Positions 7,801-14,474 of a stretch of DNA of 22,462 nucleotides are shown in pieces. Source of the stretch: Candidatus Nomurabacteria bacterium (lineage in GTDB: Bacteria > Patescibacteriota > Minisyncoccia > Phycocordibacterales > UBA9973); assembly GCA_943356425.1 (NCBI GenBank), contig CALRFE010000003.1, positions 1-22,462 of the forward strand, written 5' to 3'. Under the pieces are notes generated by a model. That model saw only the letters and a list, made by a program, of their open reading frames with translations. It was not told where the DNA came from and made no database searches. The position numbers were made by a program, and so were the translations under genes. The number at the start of each line of letters is the position of its first letter. Within the stretch, counting starts at the first letter, position 1.

Positions 7801-8097
7801 TGATGTCGGCAAGTTCAATTTGACGCGAGTGTTATACGCGCCTTCAGCACCAGTATTGTGATAATAAACACGGACATTGATCACTTGACCGCCCGTAGCA
7901 GTTACACCACCGGTCGCCCAACATGGAATGTTGGCACCTTGGTTGGTGTTATAGTTTGCAACACCAACCGTAGGACAATCATTGCCCATATTGTTGAATG
8001 ATGTTGCAGCAGAGGCAGAGCTTACGCCAGCACCCAAAAAGAGCGCAAATGCGATAAAAGCTCCGAGTATGTATGCTTTTTTCATAATATTTTTCAT
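4879..8097 (-). CDS. Giant secreted protein of eleven 80-residue Ig-like repeats
   Basis: 1072 residues. Signal peptide at 1-31 (ALFLGAGVSSASAA), then a unique domain to about 190 resembling DUF11-type surface domains (YYHNTGAEGAYNTRVKLNLP). From about 193 to the last residue come 11 tandem repeats, each opening with C-x-I-x-x-F and holding a second Cys in NC or GC, so one disulfide per repeat is likely. Repeat boundaries fall exactly every 240 bases (5101, 5341 and so on to 7501). Two repeat types alternate strictly: odd ones with SF-x-A-x-P, even ones with CQITNFW. There is no C-terminal membrane helix or sorting signal, so it is probably released or held by its partner, the next gene. Function is not recognised; a long stalk or surface coat is plausible. 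Confidence 0.85.
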   Translation of the reverse strand: MKNIMKKAYILGAFIAFALFLGAGVSSASAATSFNNMGNDCPTVGVANYNTNQGANIPCWATGGVTATGGQVINVRVYYHNTGAEGAYNTRVKLNLPTSAAQSNYSFVGSVGADNAPQVTGYGTVQVNPAASITFGVTRWYPNQQVGVNTPLPFGQTGAEIFSPAGLNLGTINPGWPAQGSVVVSFNVANAPPALCAINSFTANPISVPYGASSTLSWATSNCTNVSITNLGGVAQNGSQSTGALYSTTSYTLTAYGQSGSVSQTLTVSTGAAQLCQITNFWTTSPTINAGSSATLYWNTNNCISANISSIGSVPVNGFQSTGPLSATTTFILTAYNQSGVPTSQSVTVTVNQALCHINSFSASPTSVAYGTPTTLSWNTSNCTSANISNIGGVPVTGQQTTGSLFGTTTYVLTAYGSSGIPTTQSLTITLNQSQCQITNFWSTQQAVAQGASATLYWNTTGCQSATISTIGSVPVNGYQTSGPLYATTTFVLTAYGSTGSQVSQNVTVTVNQQACTITSFSASPTSVAMGSPSTLSWNTNGCTSANISNIGGVALSGSQSTGAIYGTTTYILTAYGQSGAPVTQNAVVSVNQSQCQITNFWSTSSSVNAGSSATLYWNTTGCQSATITNLGSVALNGSQSTGPIYATTTYVLTAYGSTGGQITQSVTISVNQAQCAITSFSASPTSVAQGSSATLSWNTSGCQSANITNLGSVPLTGSQSTGALYGTTTYVLTAYGSSGAPVSQNVTVSVNQQSCQITNFWSTSSTVNPGSSATLYWNTNGCQSVIISNLGSVALNGSQSTGPLYATTTFVLTAYSNAGSAVTQTVTISVNQAQCAITSFSANPTSVTAGSSSVLTWNTNGCQSANISNLGSVALSGSQSTGAIYGSTTYILTAYGQSGAPVTQSVVVSTNQQSCQITNFWSTSSNVNAGSSATLYWNSTGCTSANITNLGSVPVNGYQTTGPIYATTTYILTAYGSNGAQVTQSVTISVNQALCHINSFFASPTYVPYGTASTLYWNTNGCTSVTISGLGTVPVTGSQNSGPLYGNTTFIITAYGSNGAPVTQNASVTVY

Positions 8098-8251
8098 CTA
8101 ATTGATAATCTCTGTACAAACGTGTACATTTCTAAACCTTCAATCTGACTGATTAAAAGCTTAGAAATGGGTGCAATAGTTAGTTTCTCAACGAACTATT
8201 ACACCAGATTCTAAACATTATTGCAATTAATGCAATAAGGATGCAAACACG
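8098..8251 (-). other. Intergenic spacer with long imperfect hairpin
   Basis: There is no gene here. The stem GGTGCAATAGTT (8170-8181) with AACTATTACACC (8194-8205) is perfect except for one G-U on the minus strand, and is extended by TTAGAA (8161-8166) with TTCTAA (8209-8214). A second inverted repeat, ATTGCA (8220-8225) with TGCAAT (8231-8236), lies 16 bases past the stop of the 605-residue gene. No U-tract follows, so this looks more like an RNA processing or stability element between co-transcribed genes than a terminator. Confidence 0.5.
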
Positions 8252-10069
8252 CTACTTTCTCGAAATTTTCACAGTTCCCGGACCGCTTCCATAATTAGCA
8301 GAAGATGAGCTCTTATAATTAGAAGACGATTGATGGTAACCACCATTACTCGGTGCAGATTGTTTCGCGGTCACTTGTACCGGTGCCTGATACTTCGGTT
8401 GCTGATAGGAATTTTGAGTTTGGGACGGCTTCGAATACGAAGGGGTCTTTGACTTATTCACTGTCGGCTGATTGTATACGGGCTTACTTCCAGCAGTTTG
8501 ATTCGAAGTGGTGTTTCCTTTATAAGAAGTAGCACTGTTTCCGGATTGTTGCTGCGAAGTAGTTTGCACTGGTTTTGACTGCGGACTGCTCTGTCCAGAT
8601 GAACTTGTTGGAGAATGATCTTGCTTATATTTGATATATGAAGCATTCGCATTATCCAATTTCTGTTGATAGGACAACGGCTTTGATCCAGTTTGATTCG
8701 AAGAACTAGTGACCGATACATTCGAGGTAGTTTTTCCAGCAGTTAGATTATTCTGATTGGAATAATTTTGACTGACTGGAGTCTTCCCTGTTTGTGTATT
8801 TGTATGATTCATCTGAGTCATCCCGGTCGAAACATTCTGCATCGGCGCAGTACCATTCGATTGTGCTACAACTTGTTGCAATTTTTGTGAAGTGCTCAAG
8901 TTGTTGTTTAGAGCAACATTCGAATTCGGAACTTTATTGCTCATACTTTGCTGATTACTGGAAACCAAAAGAGAAGAGCTCTGCACCGGCAAATTTTTAT
9001 TTGCGAGCGAATTGCTTTTTTCTAATCTTCCACCACCAGTAGTACCACCAGCAGGATTACCAGTATCGACATATCCGCCATCACCAGTTGTTCCAGGTGC
9101 AGGTCCTCCGGGAGGAGGATTGTTCACCACCGTCGTGTTGTTGATGACCGTGTAGTTATAAATAACTGCACTGTATTCGGGTACGCAAGGATAATGTACA
9201 TATCCACCATAACAATAATTTTGTGGCGGATACCCCCATTGATTACAACAATAGTTGTAGAGCGGACATCCGATCCTGAATGAGAAGAAAAATCCATCAT
9301 TGTAACAACAATTATCGATCAGCATTACCGGAGCAGGTTCTACATAAGTGGTAGGATAATAATTGTTGATGTAAGTGTCTCCACCAGTAACGATCGGTTG
9401 CTCCTCGATGATGGGCGCTTCTTCGATGATCGGTTGCTCTTCAATAATCGGAGCTTCTTCGATGACTGGTGCTTGGTGTTGATACCAAAGTCCAGCATCG
9501 CCGACATTGTTTCCACAATGCCAACGACCAAGAATTGCGCGTTCACCATTCGGTGCGTTCCAGATCAGCCATTCATCATTTGAATAAAAAACTCCGAGGA
9601 AATGGCCAATAGAACTTGTGGGAATGAAATTCGCAGAGATGATGAGTGCGCCAGCATCGTTATTTGGAATTCTTTCAATTGAAATCGTCCCATACCGTCC
9701 GCCGACCATGTTCACCATTTCTTGCCGAGTTTTCACATAATACCCACAGCGTGCCGATGCGTATTTGTTGTACAAATAGATCTTATCATCGAGGTCCGCC
9801 CATTTGTTGAGTGTTCCAGGATAATAATTCGGCATGTTGTCCTGTTCGTACCAACCCGCAAGTTCCTGGTATGAACCGGGAGCATGCGAACTTTTGTTGC
9901 TCGCAATGAAGGGGTTGGTATTCGTGTGCACCAGTGTTGGCTTGATCACCAGTTCGGATTGTCCTCCGTAAATGATCGATACAAAATAATCTGTCGCTTT
10001 CGCGTGTTTGGCTCCATAGGCAACGATAACTACCGCCGCCAGAAGCATGGTAAAGAATTTGTTTTTCAT
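8252..10069 (-). CDS. Secreted protein with low-complexity N/Q/S-rich tail
   Basis: 605 residues. Signal peptide at 1-25 (LLAAVVIVAYGAKHAKA). A mixed domain follows to about 200 (WYEQDNMPNYYPGTLNKW, HFLGVFYSNDEWLIWN). Next comes a short acidic repeat EEAPIIEEQPIIEE, then a Cys- and Tyr-rich segment (about 250-300, with NCCYND, YNYCCNQWGY and NYCYGGY). The remaining 300 residues are almost only N, Q, S, T, K and P. I recognise no family. The signal peptide and its place upstream of two surface proteins suggest an extracellular or cell-envelope role. The Q/N-rich tail could be disordered or self-assembling. It has its own promoter upstream and may lead the three-gene cluster. Confidence 0.7.
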   Translation of the reverse strand: MKNKFFTMLLAAVVIVAYGAKHAKATDYFVSIIYGGQSELVIKPTLVHTNTNPFIASNKSSHAPGSYQELAGWYEQDNMPNYYPGTLNKWADLDDKIYLYNKYASARCGYYVKTRQEMVNMVGGRYGTISIERIPNNDAGALIISANFIPTSSIGHFLGVFYSNDEWLIWNAPNGERAILGRWHCGNNVGDAGLWYQHQAPVIEEAPIIEEQPIIEEAPIIEEQPIVTGGDTYINNYYPTTYVEPAPVMLIDNCCYNDGFFFSFRIGCPLYNYCCNQWGYPPQNYCYGGYVHYPCVPEYSAVIYNYTVINNTTVVNNPPPGGPAPGTTGDGGYVDTGNPAGGTTGGGRLEKSNSLANKNLPVQSSSLLVSSNQQSMSNKVPNSNVALNNNLSTSQKLQQVVAQSNGTAPMQNVSTGMTQMNHTNTQTGKTPVSQNYSNQNNLTAGKTTSNVSVTSSSNQTGSKPLSYQQKLDNANASYIKYKQDHSPTSSSGQSSPQSKPVQTTSQQQSGNSATSYKGNTTSNQTAGSKPVYNQPTVNKSKTPSYSKPSQTQNSYQQPKYQAPVQVTAKQSAPSNGGYHQSSSNYKSSSSANYGSGPGTVKISRK

Positions 10070-10156
10070 ATTTCAGTAGATTTTTGTTTTTTCTGTAGTT
10101 TCAAATGCTTAAAAAGCACTGAAATGTCAGGTTGGGGTTTATGAAAGTTTGCTCGT

Positions 10157-10185
10157 AGTGTATCATATTAAACCTTAATTGTCAA
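10157..10185 (-). promoter_or_regulatory. Promoter of the surface-protein cluster
   Basis: Minus strand: TTGACA (10180-10185), 17-base spacer, TACACT (10157-10162) preceded by TGA (extended -10). The start would be near 10150, leaving a leader of about 80 bases before the ATG at 10069. Confidence 0.75.
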
Positions 10186-10206
10186 GGCTTCTGAGAGCTA
10201 GGTTCT

Positions 10207-10225
10207 CCCTCCTTTATAAGGAGGG
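10207..10225. repeat. REP-like hairpin in the divergent spacer
   Basis: CCCTCCTT (10207-10214) pairs perfectly with AAGGAGGG (10218-10225) around a TAT loop, followed by GTTAGGGGTGG. There is no U-tract, and it lies upstream of both divergent genes, so it is not an obvious terminator. Confidence 0.4.
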
Positions 10226-10247
10226 GTTAGGGGTGGTAAATTCTTCC

Positions 10248-10280
10248 TTTTAGACTTTAGAATTTAGTATTTAGAATTTA
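10248..10280. repeat. Dispersed TTTAGA-type repeat, copy 1
   Basis: Tandem degenerate heptamers. Bases 10256-10272 recur exactly at 20485-20501 (17 bases), and 10248-10261 recur exactly at 16584-16597 (14 bases). Confidence 0.6.
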
Positions 10281-10284
10281 ATGC

Positions 10285-10293
10285 TGTTATAAT
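10285..10293 (+). promoter_or_regulatory. Extended -10 of pilB, leaderless layout
   Basis: TGT followed by TATAAT, ending eight bases before the pilB ATG. The expected start is at or within a base or two of the ATG. No clear -35. Confidence 0.65.
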
Positions 10294-10301
10294 AAGCCTA
10301 T

Positions 10302-12002
10302 ATGTCACTTATCACCAATGACGCTCGCAAGCGAAAGCTCGACGATATCCGAAAAGATGAGGAGGAGGATCTTGTACGAATACTTGCAGAAGAAAAGTAT
10401 GGTATTCCGTCGATCGATCTGGCTACTATTATGATCGAAAACGACGCCCTCCGCGTCATTCCTGAAGCAGTCGCCCGGAAAGCCGATGTTGGGCCGTTCA
10501 AGATCGTCGGTAAAACGATCGATATAGCAGTACGTGCACCGGATCGAGCAGAAGTAAAAGCGCTTGAAGCAGATCTCCGTAAAAACGGATATACACCGGT
10601 TTGGCACATGGCGAGCCAGCGTAGTATTGAAAAATGCTGGGATCGATATCAAGAAATTTCTTTTGCGAGCACTTCACGTGCAGGTGGTCTTGATATTTCT
10701 GGTGAGACGATCAAAGAACTTGCGAACGAACTGCATAATGTCGCCGACGTGAAGCGTCTCGTCGAAACGACGATCGCTGAAGGAAAACCGCACACCGTCT
10801 CACGCATTCTTGAAATTATTTTATCCGGTGCGATCTCTATTAATGCATCCGACGTGCACATCGAACCAGAAGAAGATCGCGTGCGTCTTCGGTACCGTCT
10901 CGATGGCGTACTCCAAGATATTTTATTTTTCGATTACAAAGTGCACAAACTTTTGAATTCTCGTTTGAAATTGATCGCGGGATTGAAACTATCGACCGCA
11001 GCAGTCGCACAAGACGGACGATTCTCGATCTTCATCGGCGATGATGAGATCTCAATGCGTGTCTCAGTCATTCCCGGCGAATACGGCGAAGGTATCGTCA
11101 TGCGTATTCTCAATCCGAAATCCATCCGCGTAAAATTAGAAGATATGGGAATTGAAAAAAGAGTATACGACATCATGATGCATGCGATCTCGCGACCGAA
11201 CGGTCTTGTGCTCATCACTGGTCCGACAGGTTCCGGTAAGACGACGACACTCTACGCATTTTTGAACAAAATATATTCTGCCGATATCAAGATCATGACG
11301 ATCGAAGATCCCGTCGAATATCATTTGGCCGGTGTAACACAAACACAGACCGATTCTGAAAAAGGATACACGTTCGCAAATGGATTGCGCGCTGCACTCC
11401 GCCAAGACCCTGACGTGATCATGGTCGGTGAAATCCGTGATGGAGAGACAGCAACGACGGCGATCGAGGCTTCAAACACAGGACATTTGGTCTTTTCGAC
11501 ACTGCACACCAATTCTGCTGCAGGTGTCATCCCCCGTTTGATCGATCTTGGTGTGAATCCAAAAATTTTGGTCTCAGCACTTCGTCTTTCGATGGCACAA
11601 CGTCTTTGCCGAAAACTTTGTACCGTGTGCCGCACAGAAGATACTGACACAAAAGACAAGATTGATCTCATGCGAAAAATTATTACTGAAGCGGCGCGCG
11701 ACGGGAAAGATCTGGCACCATACAAGATCACGCCCGATATGGAAATAAAATTATACAAACCGGTCGGTTGTGATAAATGCAACAACACCGGATACAAAGG
11801 ACGTATCGGTGTCTACGAAGCGATCAAGACCGATGAGGCACTCGAAAAAATAATGCCGGGAATTCCAAGTGAGCGCGAGATCCGTGCAGTCGCCCGCAAA
11901 CAAGGCACATTCGACATGCGTGAAGACGGCGTCGTAAAAATGATCCAAGGAATCACGTCGTTTGAAGAAGTTGCATCGGTTGTGGACCTCTACGAAGAAT
12001 AA
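10302..12002 (+). CDS. pilB: PilB/GspE-type secretion and type IV pilus assembly ATPase
   Basis: 566 residues. A GspE N-terminal domain (about 30-120) precedes the hexameric ATPase core. Visible are HIEPEEDRVRLRYRLDGVL in the N2 region, the Walker A GPTGSGKTTTLYAF at about 307, the Asp box (IEDPVEYH), the Walker B DPDVIMVGEIRD, the His box (STLHTNSA) and the zinc-binding tetracysteine CRKLC-x2-C with CDKCNNTGYKGR. The length and motif order fit PilB, the ATPase that drives pilin polymerisation at the inner membrane. It could equally power a type II-like secretion or competence pseudopilus. No pilin, PilC or PilT gene is in the window, so it stands alone. The next terminator follows 49 bases after the stop. 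Confidence 0.93.
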   Translation: MSLITNDARKRKLDDIRKDEEEDLVRILAEEKYGIPSIDLATIMIENDALRVIPEAVARKADVGPFKIVGKTIDIAVRAPDRAEVKALEADLRKNGYTPVWHMASQRSIEKCWDRYQEISFASTSRAGGLDISGETIKELANELHNVADVKRLVETTIAEGKPHTVSRILEIILSGAISINASDVHIEPEEDRVRLRYRLDGVLQDILFFDYKVHKLLNSRLKLIAGLKLSTAAVAQDGRFSIFIGDDEISMRVSVIPGEYGEGIVMRILNPKSIRVKLEDMGIEKRVYDIMMHAISRPNGLVLITGPTGSGKTTTLYAFLNKIYSADIKIMTIEDPVEYHLAGVTQTQTDSEKGYTFANGLRAALRQDPDVIMVGEIRDGETATTAIEASNTGHLVFSTLHTNSAAGVIPRLIDLGVNPKILVSALRLSMAQRLCRKLCTVCRTEDTDTKDKIDLMRKIITEAARDGKDLAPYKITPDMEIKLYKPVGCDKCNNTGYKGRIGVYEAIKTDEALEKIMPGIPSEREIRAVARKQGTFDMREDGVVKMIQGITSFEEVASVVDLYEE

Positions 12003-12050
12003 TGCGAGCAAGAGTATAGAGCAAAGAGAAGAGATGAAAGAGAACACATT

Positions 12051-12085
12051 AAAAATACTGAAGGAATTATTTCCTCAGTATTTTT
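12051..12085 (+). terminator. Intrinsic terminator of pilB
   Basis: Roughly 15-bp stem (12051-12066 with 12071-12085, one bulged A, TTAT loop) ending in a T6 run. It overlaps the upstream region of the next gene. Confidence 0.8.
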
Positions 12086-12099
12086 TCATATTTAATAGC

Positions 12100-12105
12100 T
12101 ATACT
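12100..12105 (+). promoter_or_regulatory. -10 of the four-helix-bundle gene, leaderless layout
   Basis: TATACT, seven bases before the ATG at 12113. No clear -35. Confidence 0.5.
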
Positions 12106-12112
12106 TTACAAT

Positions 12113-12457
12113 ATGAGTGCAAAAGAAAAATCATATAATTTTTCTAAAGATATTATTCTGTTTATAAATAAGCTCGATAGAAAAATCTACAGCAACGAAG
12201 TTATTGGAAGACAGTTGTTACGCAGTGCAACAAGCATTGGTGCAAACATTATTGAAGCACAGGCTGGTAGTAGTAAAAAAGATTTCGGAAATTTCTTAAG
12301 TCACGCGCTTAAGTCAGCAAATGAAACAAAATACTGGCTGGAACTTTTAAATGAAACATCTAGAGACGAAGTAGAAATAAAAAAACTGTTACAAGATGTA
12401 ACAGGATTATCTAAAATATTAGCGGCGAGTATTCTTACTATTCGCGGAAAAAGATAA
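12113..12457 (+). CDS. Four-helix-bundle protein (S23/TIGR02436 type)
   Basis: 114 residues, all helical in appearance. It has the family pattern IGRQLLRSATSIGANIIEA in the middle and SKKDFGNFLSHALKSANETKYWL after it. This family was first seen encoded inside 23S rRNA intervening sequences and is now known as free-standing genes in many bacteria. Its function is unknown. It is distantly related in fold to Avd, but it lacks the LGGW ending and lies far from TR, so I do not assign it to the DGR. It is flanked by its own -10 and preceded by the pilB terminator, so it is a single-gene unit. Confidence 0.85.
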   Translation: MSAKEKSYNFSKDIILFINKLDRKIYSNEVIGRQLLRSATSIGANIIEAQAGSSKKDFGNFLSHALKSANETKYWLELLNETSRDEVEIKKLLQDVTGLSKILAASILTIRGKR

Positions 12458-12780
12458 CTCTCCTTTATCTCTTCTCTTGTGTCTTTAATCTTTCCTTGCT
12501 CTCTTCTCTTTCATCTTTTCTCTCGAAAGAGAGCTTAAATCTCTAAACAATCCTTAACGCCGTGCGGCGCTAAGTAATACAGTCTTAAAGGATAGCACCA
12601 GAAAATATAAATACAAACCAGAACGTCCTTTGCGAAAGTATATAACGAAAACGCTGATTGCTTAGAGATTCAAACCCTCTTTCTTGCGTGGAATACTATC
12701 ATACCGCAAGTCAAATTTCTGTGCTTGCGAAATAGTGATATACTCTGTGTATAAGCTGTTAATAAATTGTTAACTCGGAA

Positions 12781-12809
12781 AGTATAGCATACACAAAGCT
12801 TATTGTCAA
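12781..12809 (-). promoter_or_regulatory. Consensus promoter pointing into the gene-free region
   Basis: Minus strand: TTGACA (12804-12809), 17-base spacer, TATACT (12781-12786). It points away from ruvB and has no protein gene downstream before the antisense side of the four-helix-bundle gene. Confidence 0.7.
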
Positions 12810-12830
12810 GCATTTTTCCCTATCCATTCA

Positions 12831-12836
12831 TATAAT
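12831..12836 (+). promoter_or_regulatory. -10 of ruvB, near-leaderless layout
   Basis: TATAAT ending 11 bases before the ruvB ATG, so the predicted leader is about five bases. No Shine-Dalgarno site and no good -35 at normal spacing. Confidence 0.5.
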
Positions 12837-12847
12837 CTTTATTTTCC

Positions 12848-13861
12848 ATGGACACGAAACCGACCAAAAAACTCGAAAAAGATGAACAATTTTTAGACCA
12901 TACGCTCCGTCCGACGGCCTGGGATGAGTATATTGGCCAGCAAAATATCAAGCAAAATCTGCAGATCCTTCTCCAGGCGGCAAAAGAGCGCAACCACCCG
13001 GCAGAACATGTGCTCTTTTACGGCCCGCCGGGGTTAGGCAAAACAACGCTCGCTCATTTGATCGCAAAGGAAACCGGACGGCAGATGAAGATCACCTCAG
13101 GTCCGGCAATCGAAAAAGTCGGCGACTTGGCATCGATCCTCACCAACCTCTCCCCCGGCGACATACTCTTTATAGACGAGATCCACCGATTGAATAAAAT
13201 GGTGGAGGAAATATTGTACCCGGCAATGGAGTCCGGTATTTTGGATATCATCATCGGCAAAGGTCCGTCTGCACGTACGATCCAACTCGACCTCCCACCA
13301 TTCACACTCGTTGCCGCAACAACACGCATCGCACTCCTCTCCGCCCCCCTTCGCTCGCGTTTCTCGGGCGGTGTCTTTCGTCTTGAATTTTATTCTGAAA
13401 AAGAAATTGCGGACATCGTGAAGCGCTCTGCAAAAATCCTAGGCATCGCGCTCGATGCCGACGCGATCGGTGAAATCGCAAAACGTTCGCGCTTCACACC
13501 GCGAACCGCGAACTATTTTTTGAAACGTTGCCGCGATTATGCACAGGTGCATAAAAAAGATCTAGATAAAAAAACAGTCTTCCTCGCACTTTCGCTTTTG
13601 GGAATCGATGAACTCGGTCTCTCAGAGTCCGACCGTGCAATTCTCACAACAATCATCGAAAAATTCGACGGTGGTCCAGTTGGCCTAAACACCATCGCTG
13701 CAGCAACATCCGAAGAAGAAGCGACGATCGAAGAAGTCGTCGAACCGTATCTCATCCAACGCGGACTGCTCGACCGGACATCTCGTGGAAGAGTGGTCAC
13801 CAAAAAAGGATACGAACATTTGGGATTCGAAGCACCAACCACACAAGAAAAGTTAATTTAA
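12848..13861 (+). CDS. ruvB: Holliday junction branch migration DNA helicase RuvB
   Basis: 337 residues, the normal length. It has LRPTAWDEYIGQ near the N-terminus, the Walker A GPPGLGKTTLAH, the Walker B FIDEIHRLN, the RuvB-specific stretch GPSARTIQLDLPPFTLVAATTR, the arginine finger in LRSRFSG, and the C-terminal winged helix (EPYLIQRGLLDRTSRGRVV). RuvB forms the hexameric motor that, with RuvA, moves Holliday junctions for RuvC to cut. ruvC is in the same window (15722), but ruvA is not here and they are not in one operon. The 3' end overlaps the convergent hypothetical gene by nine bases. Confidence 0.97.
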   Translation: MDTKPTKKLEKDEQFLDHTLRPTAWDEYIGQQNIKQNLQILLQAAKERNHPAEHVLFYGPPGLGKTTLAHLIAKETGRQMKITSGPAIEKVGDLASILTNLSPGDILFIDEIHRLNKMVEEILYPAMESGILDIIIGKGPSARTIQLDLPPFTLVAATTRIALLSAPLRSRFSGGVFRLEFYSEKEIADIVKRSAKILGIALDADAIGEIAKRSRFTPRTANYFLKRCRDYAQVHKKDLDKKTVFLALSLLGIDELGLSESDRAILTTIIEKFDGGPVGLNTIAAATSEEEATIEEVVEPYLIQRGLLDRTSRGRVVTKKGYEHLGFEAPTTQEKLI

Positions 13862-14395
13862 GGTTGGATCAGTTGAAGGAGTTTGTTCTTTGTTTTCGTA
13901 ATAGGTTTTTTCGTCTAGCTGTAGATTTTCTCTACTTTCCTCATTTTTATCAAAATCAGTCACAGCGTCATTAAAGATTTTACTCCAAATCATCTTTTTT
14001 AATTTCATCCATTCTACAAGCCCTGTTTCTCCTTGAGAACCAAAAACTCTCTTTGCTTCTTGGAAAGTTTTTTCAAGAACACCATCAGTGCGAGCTTCAG
14101 AAAAAGTAAAATACGGCGAGGTTTTTAAGATTTCGAATCTTTCTTCTGCCCTTTCAAAATCACCGAGCGTTAAAAATAAATTAATTTCAGTATCTAGTTT
14201 CTTCCAATTCTCATAGACTTTTTTCTTTTCTTGTATATTCTGTTTAATTTGAGCAAGTTCTTCTTCATTAGATTTTTTTTCGCTTTCTTTACCAGGAATA
14301 ACCACATCATCTGATGTACTTTTGTTTTCTTGATTATTTTCTTCCTCTTTTTTGATCTTCTCCTGTTCAGAGCCCTGATTTATAAATTCTTCCAT
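13853..14395 (-). CDS. Highly charged hypothetical protein
   Basis: 180 residues, ATG at 14395. The N-terminal 60 residues are E/K/N/Q-rich and probably disordered. Residues 45-85 look like a coiled coil (EEELAQIKQNIQEKKKVYENW). A compact part follows (LFLTLGDFERAEERFEIL, WMKLKKMIWSKIFNDAV) that could be helical and TPR-like. No signal peptide or membrane segment. I recognise no family. It converges on ruvB, sharing nine bases at the stops. A promoter with eight bases between the -10 and the ATG supports it as a real gene. Confidence 0.65.
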   Translation of the reverse strand: MEEFINQGSEQEKIKKEEENNQENKSTSDDVVIPGKESEKKSNEEELAQIKQNIQEKKKVYENWKKLDTEINLFLTLGDFERAEERFEILKTSPYFTFSEARTDGVLEKTFQEAKRVFGSQGETGLVEWMKLKKMIWSKIFNDAVTDFDKNEESRENLQLDEKTYYENKEQTPSTDPTLN

Positions 14396-14403
14396 ATGGG
14401 CTG

Positions 14404-14432
14404 ATTATATGGGCATAAAACACTATTTGCAA
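14404..14432 (-). promoter_or_regulatory. Promoter of the charged hypothetical, leaderless layout
   Basis: Minus strand: TTGCAA (14427-14432), 17-base spacer, TATAAT (14404-14409), then eight bases to the ATG. The start is predicted at or next to the ATG. Confidence 0.7.
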
Positions 14433-14440
14433 CTAAAAAA

Positions 14441-14464
14441 GCCGTTCCTGAATTCAGGAACGGC
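14441..14464. terminator. Bidirectional intrinsic terminator
   Basis: Perfect 24-base palindrome GCCGTTCCTGAATTCAGGAACGGC split into two 12-base arms, with A6 before it and a T-rich run after it. It ends the CPBP protease gene on the minus strand and overlaps the promoter region of the next gene. Confidence 0.85.
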
Positions 14465-14474
14465 TTTTTATTTT

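Larger units (their letters stand above)
12458..12847 (-). ncRNA. Candidate structured non-coding RNA upstream of ruvB
   Basis: There is no credible gene in this 390-base gap. A consensus promoter points leftward (12781-12809), with an expected start near 12774. Downstream of it, AATCTCTAAGCAATC (minus strand, 12670 to 12656) pairs with GATTGTTTAGAGATT (12552 to 12538) over 15 bp with a single G-U, which is an A-C mismatch on the plus strand, so the structure favours the minus strand. Inside, directly next to the outer stem, is a 9-bp hairpin CTTAGCGCC/GGCGTTAAG (12553-12574), and a six-base AAAGGA/TCCTTT pairing (12587-12592 with 12626-12631). Another hairpin with a GAAA loop on the plus strand lies at 12520-12533. 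It does not match tmRNA, RNase P, SRP or tRNA features that I can recall. The 3' end is not clear. Confidence 0.5.

Noticed and set aside
4879..8097. The tandem 240-base repeats as a CRISPR or DGR variable array
   Set aside because: They are in-frame protein repeats with no short palindromic units, and the differences among them are not confined to adenines.
12113..12457. Four-helix-bundle gene as a second Avd of the DGR
   Set aside because: It matches the S23/TIGR02436 pattern, lacks the LGGW ending and is 11 kb from TR.
12656..12690. tRNA-like T-arm (TTCAAACCC) in the gene-free region
   Set aside because: The flanking bases do not form a proper 5-bp T-stem or a cloverleaf, and there is no acceptor stem.
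12458..12847. tmRNA, RNase P or SRP RNA
   Set aside because: None of the conserved core sequences I know for these RNAs is present on either strand.
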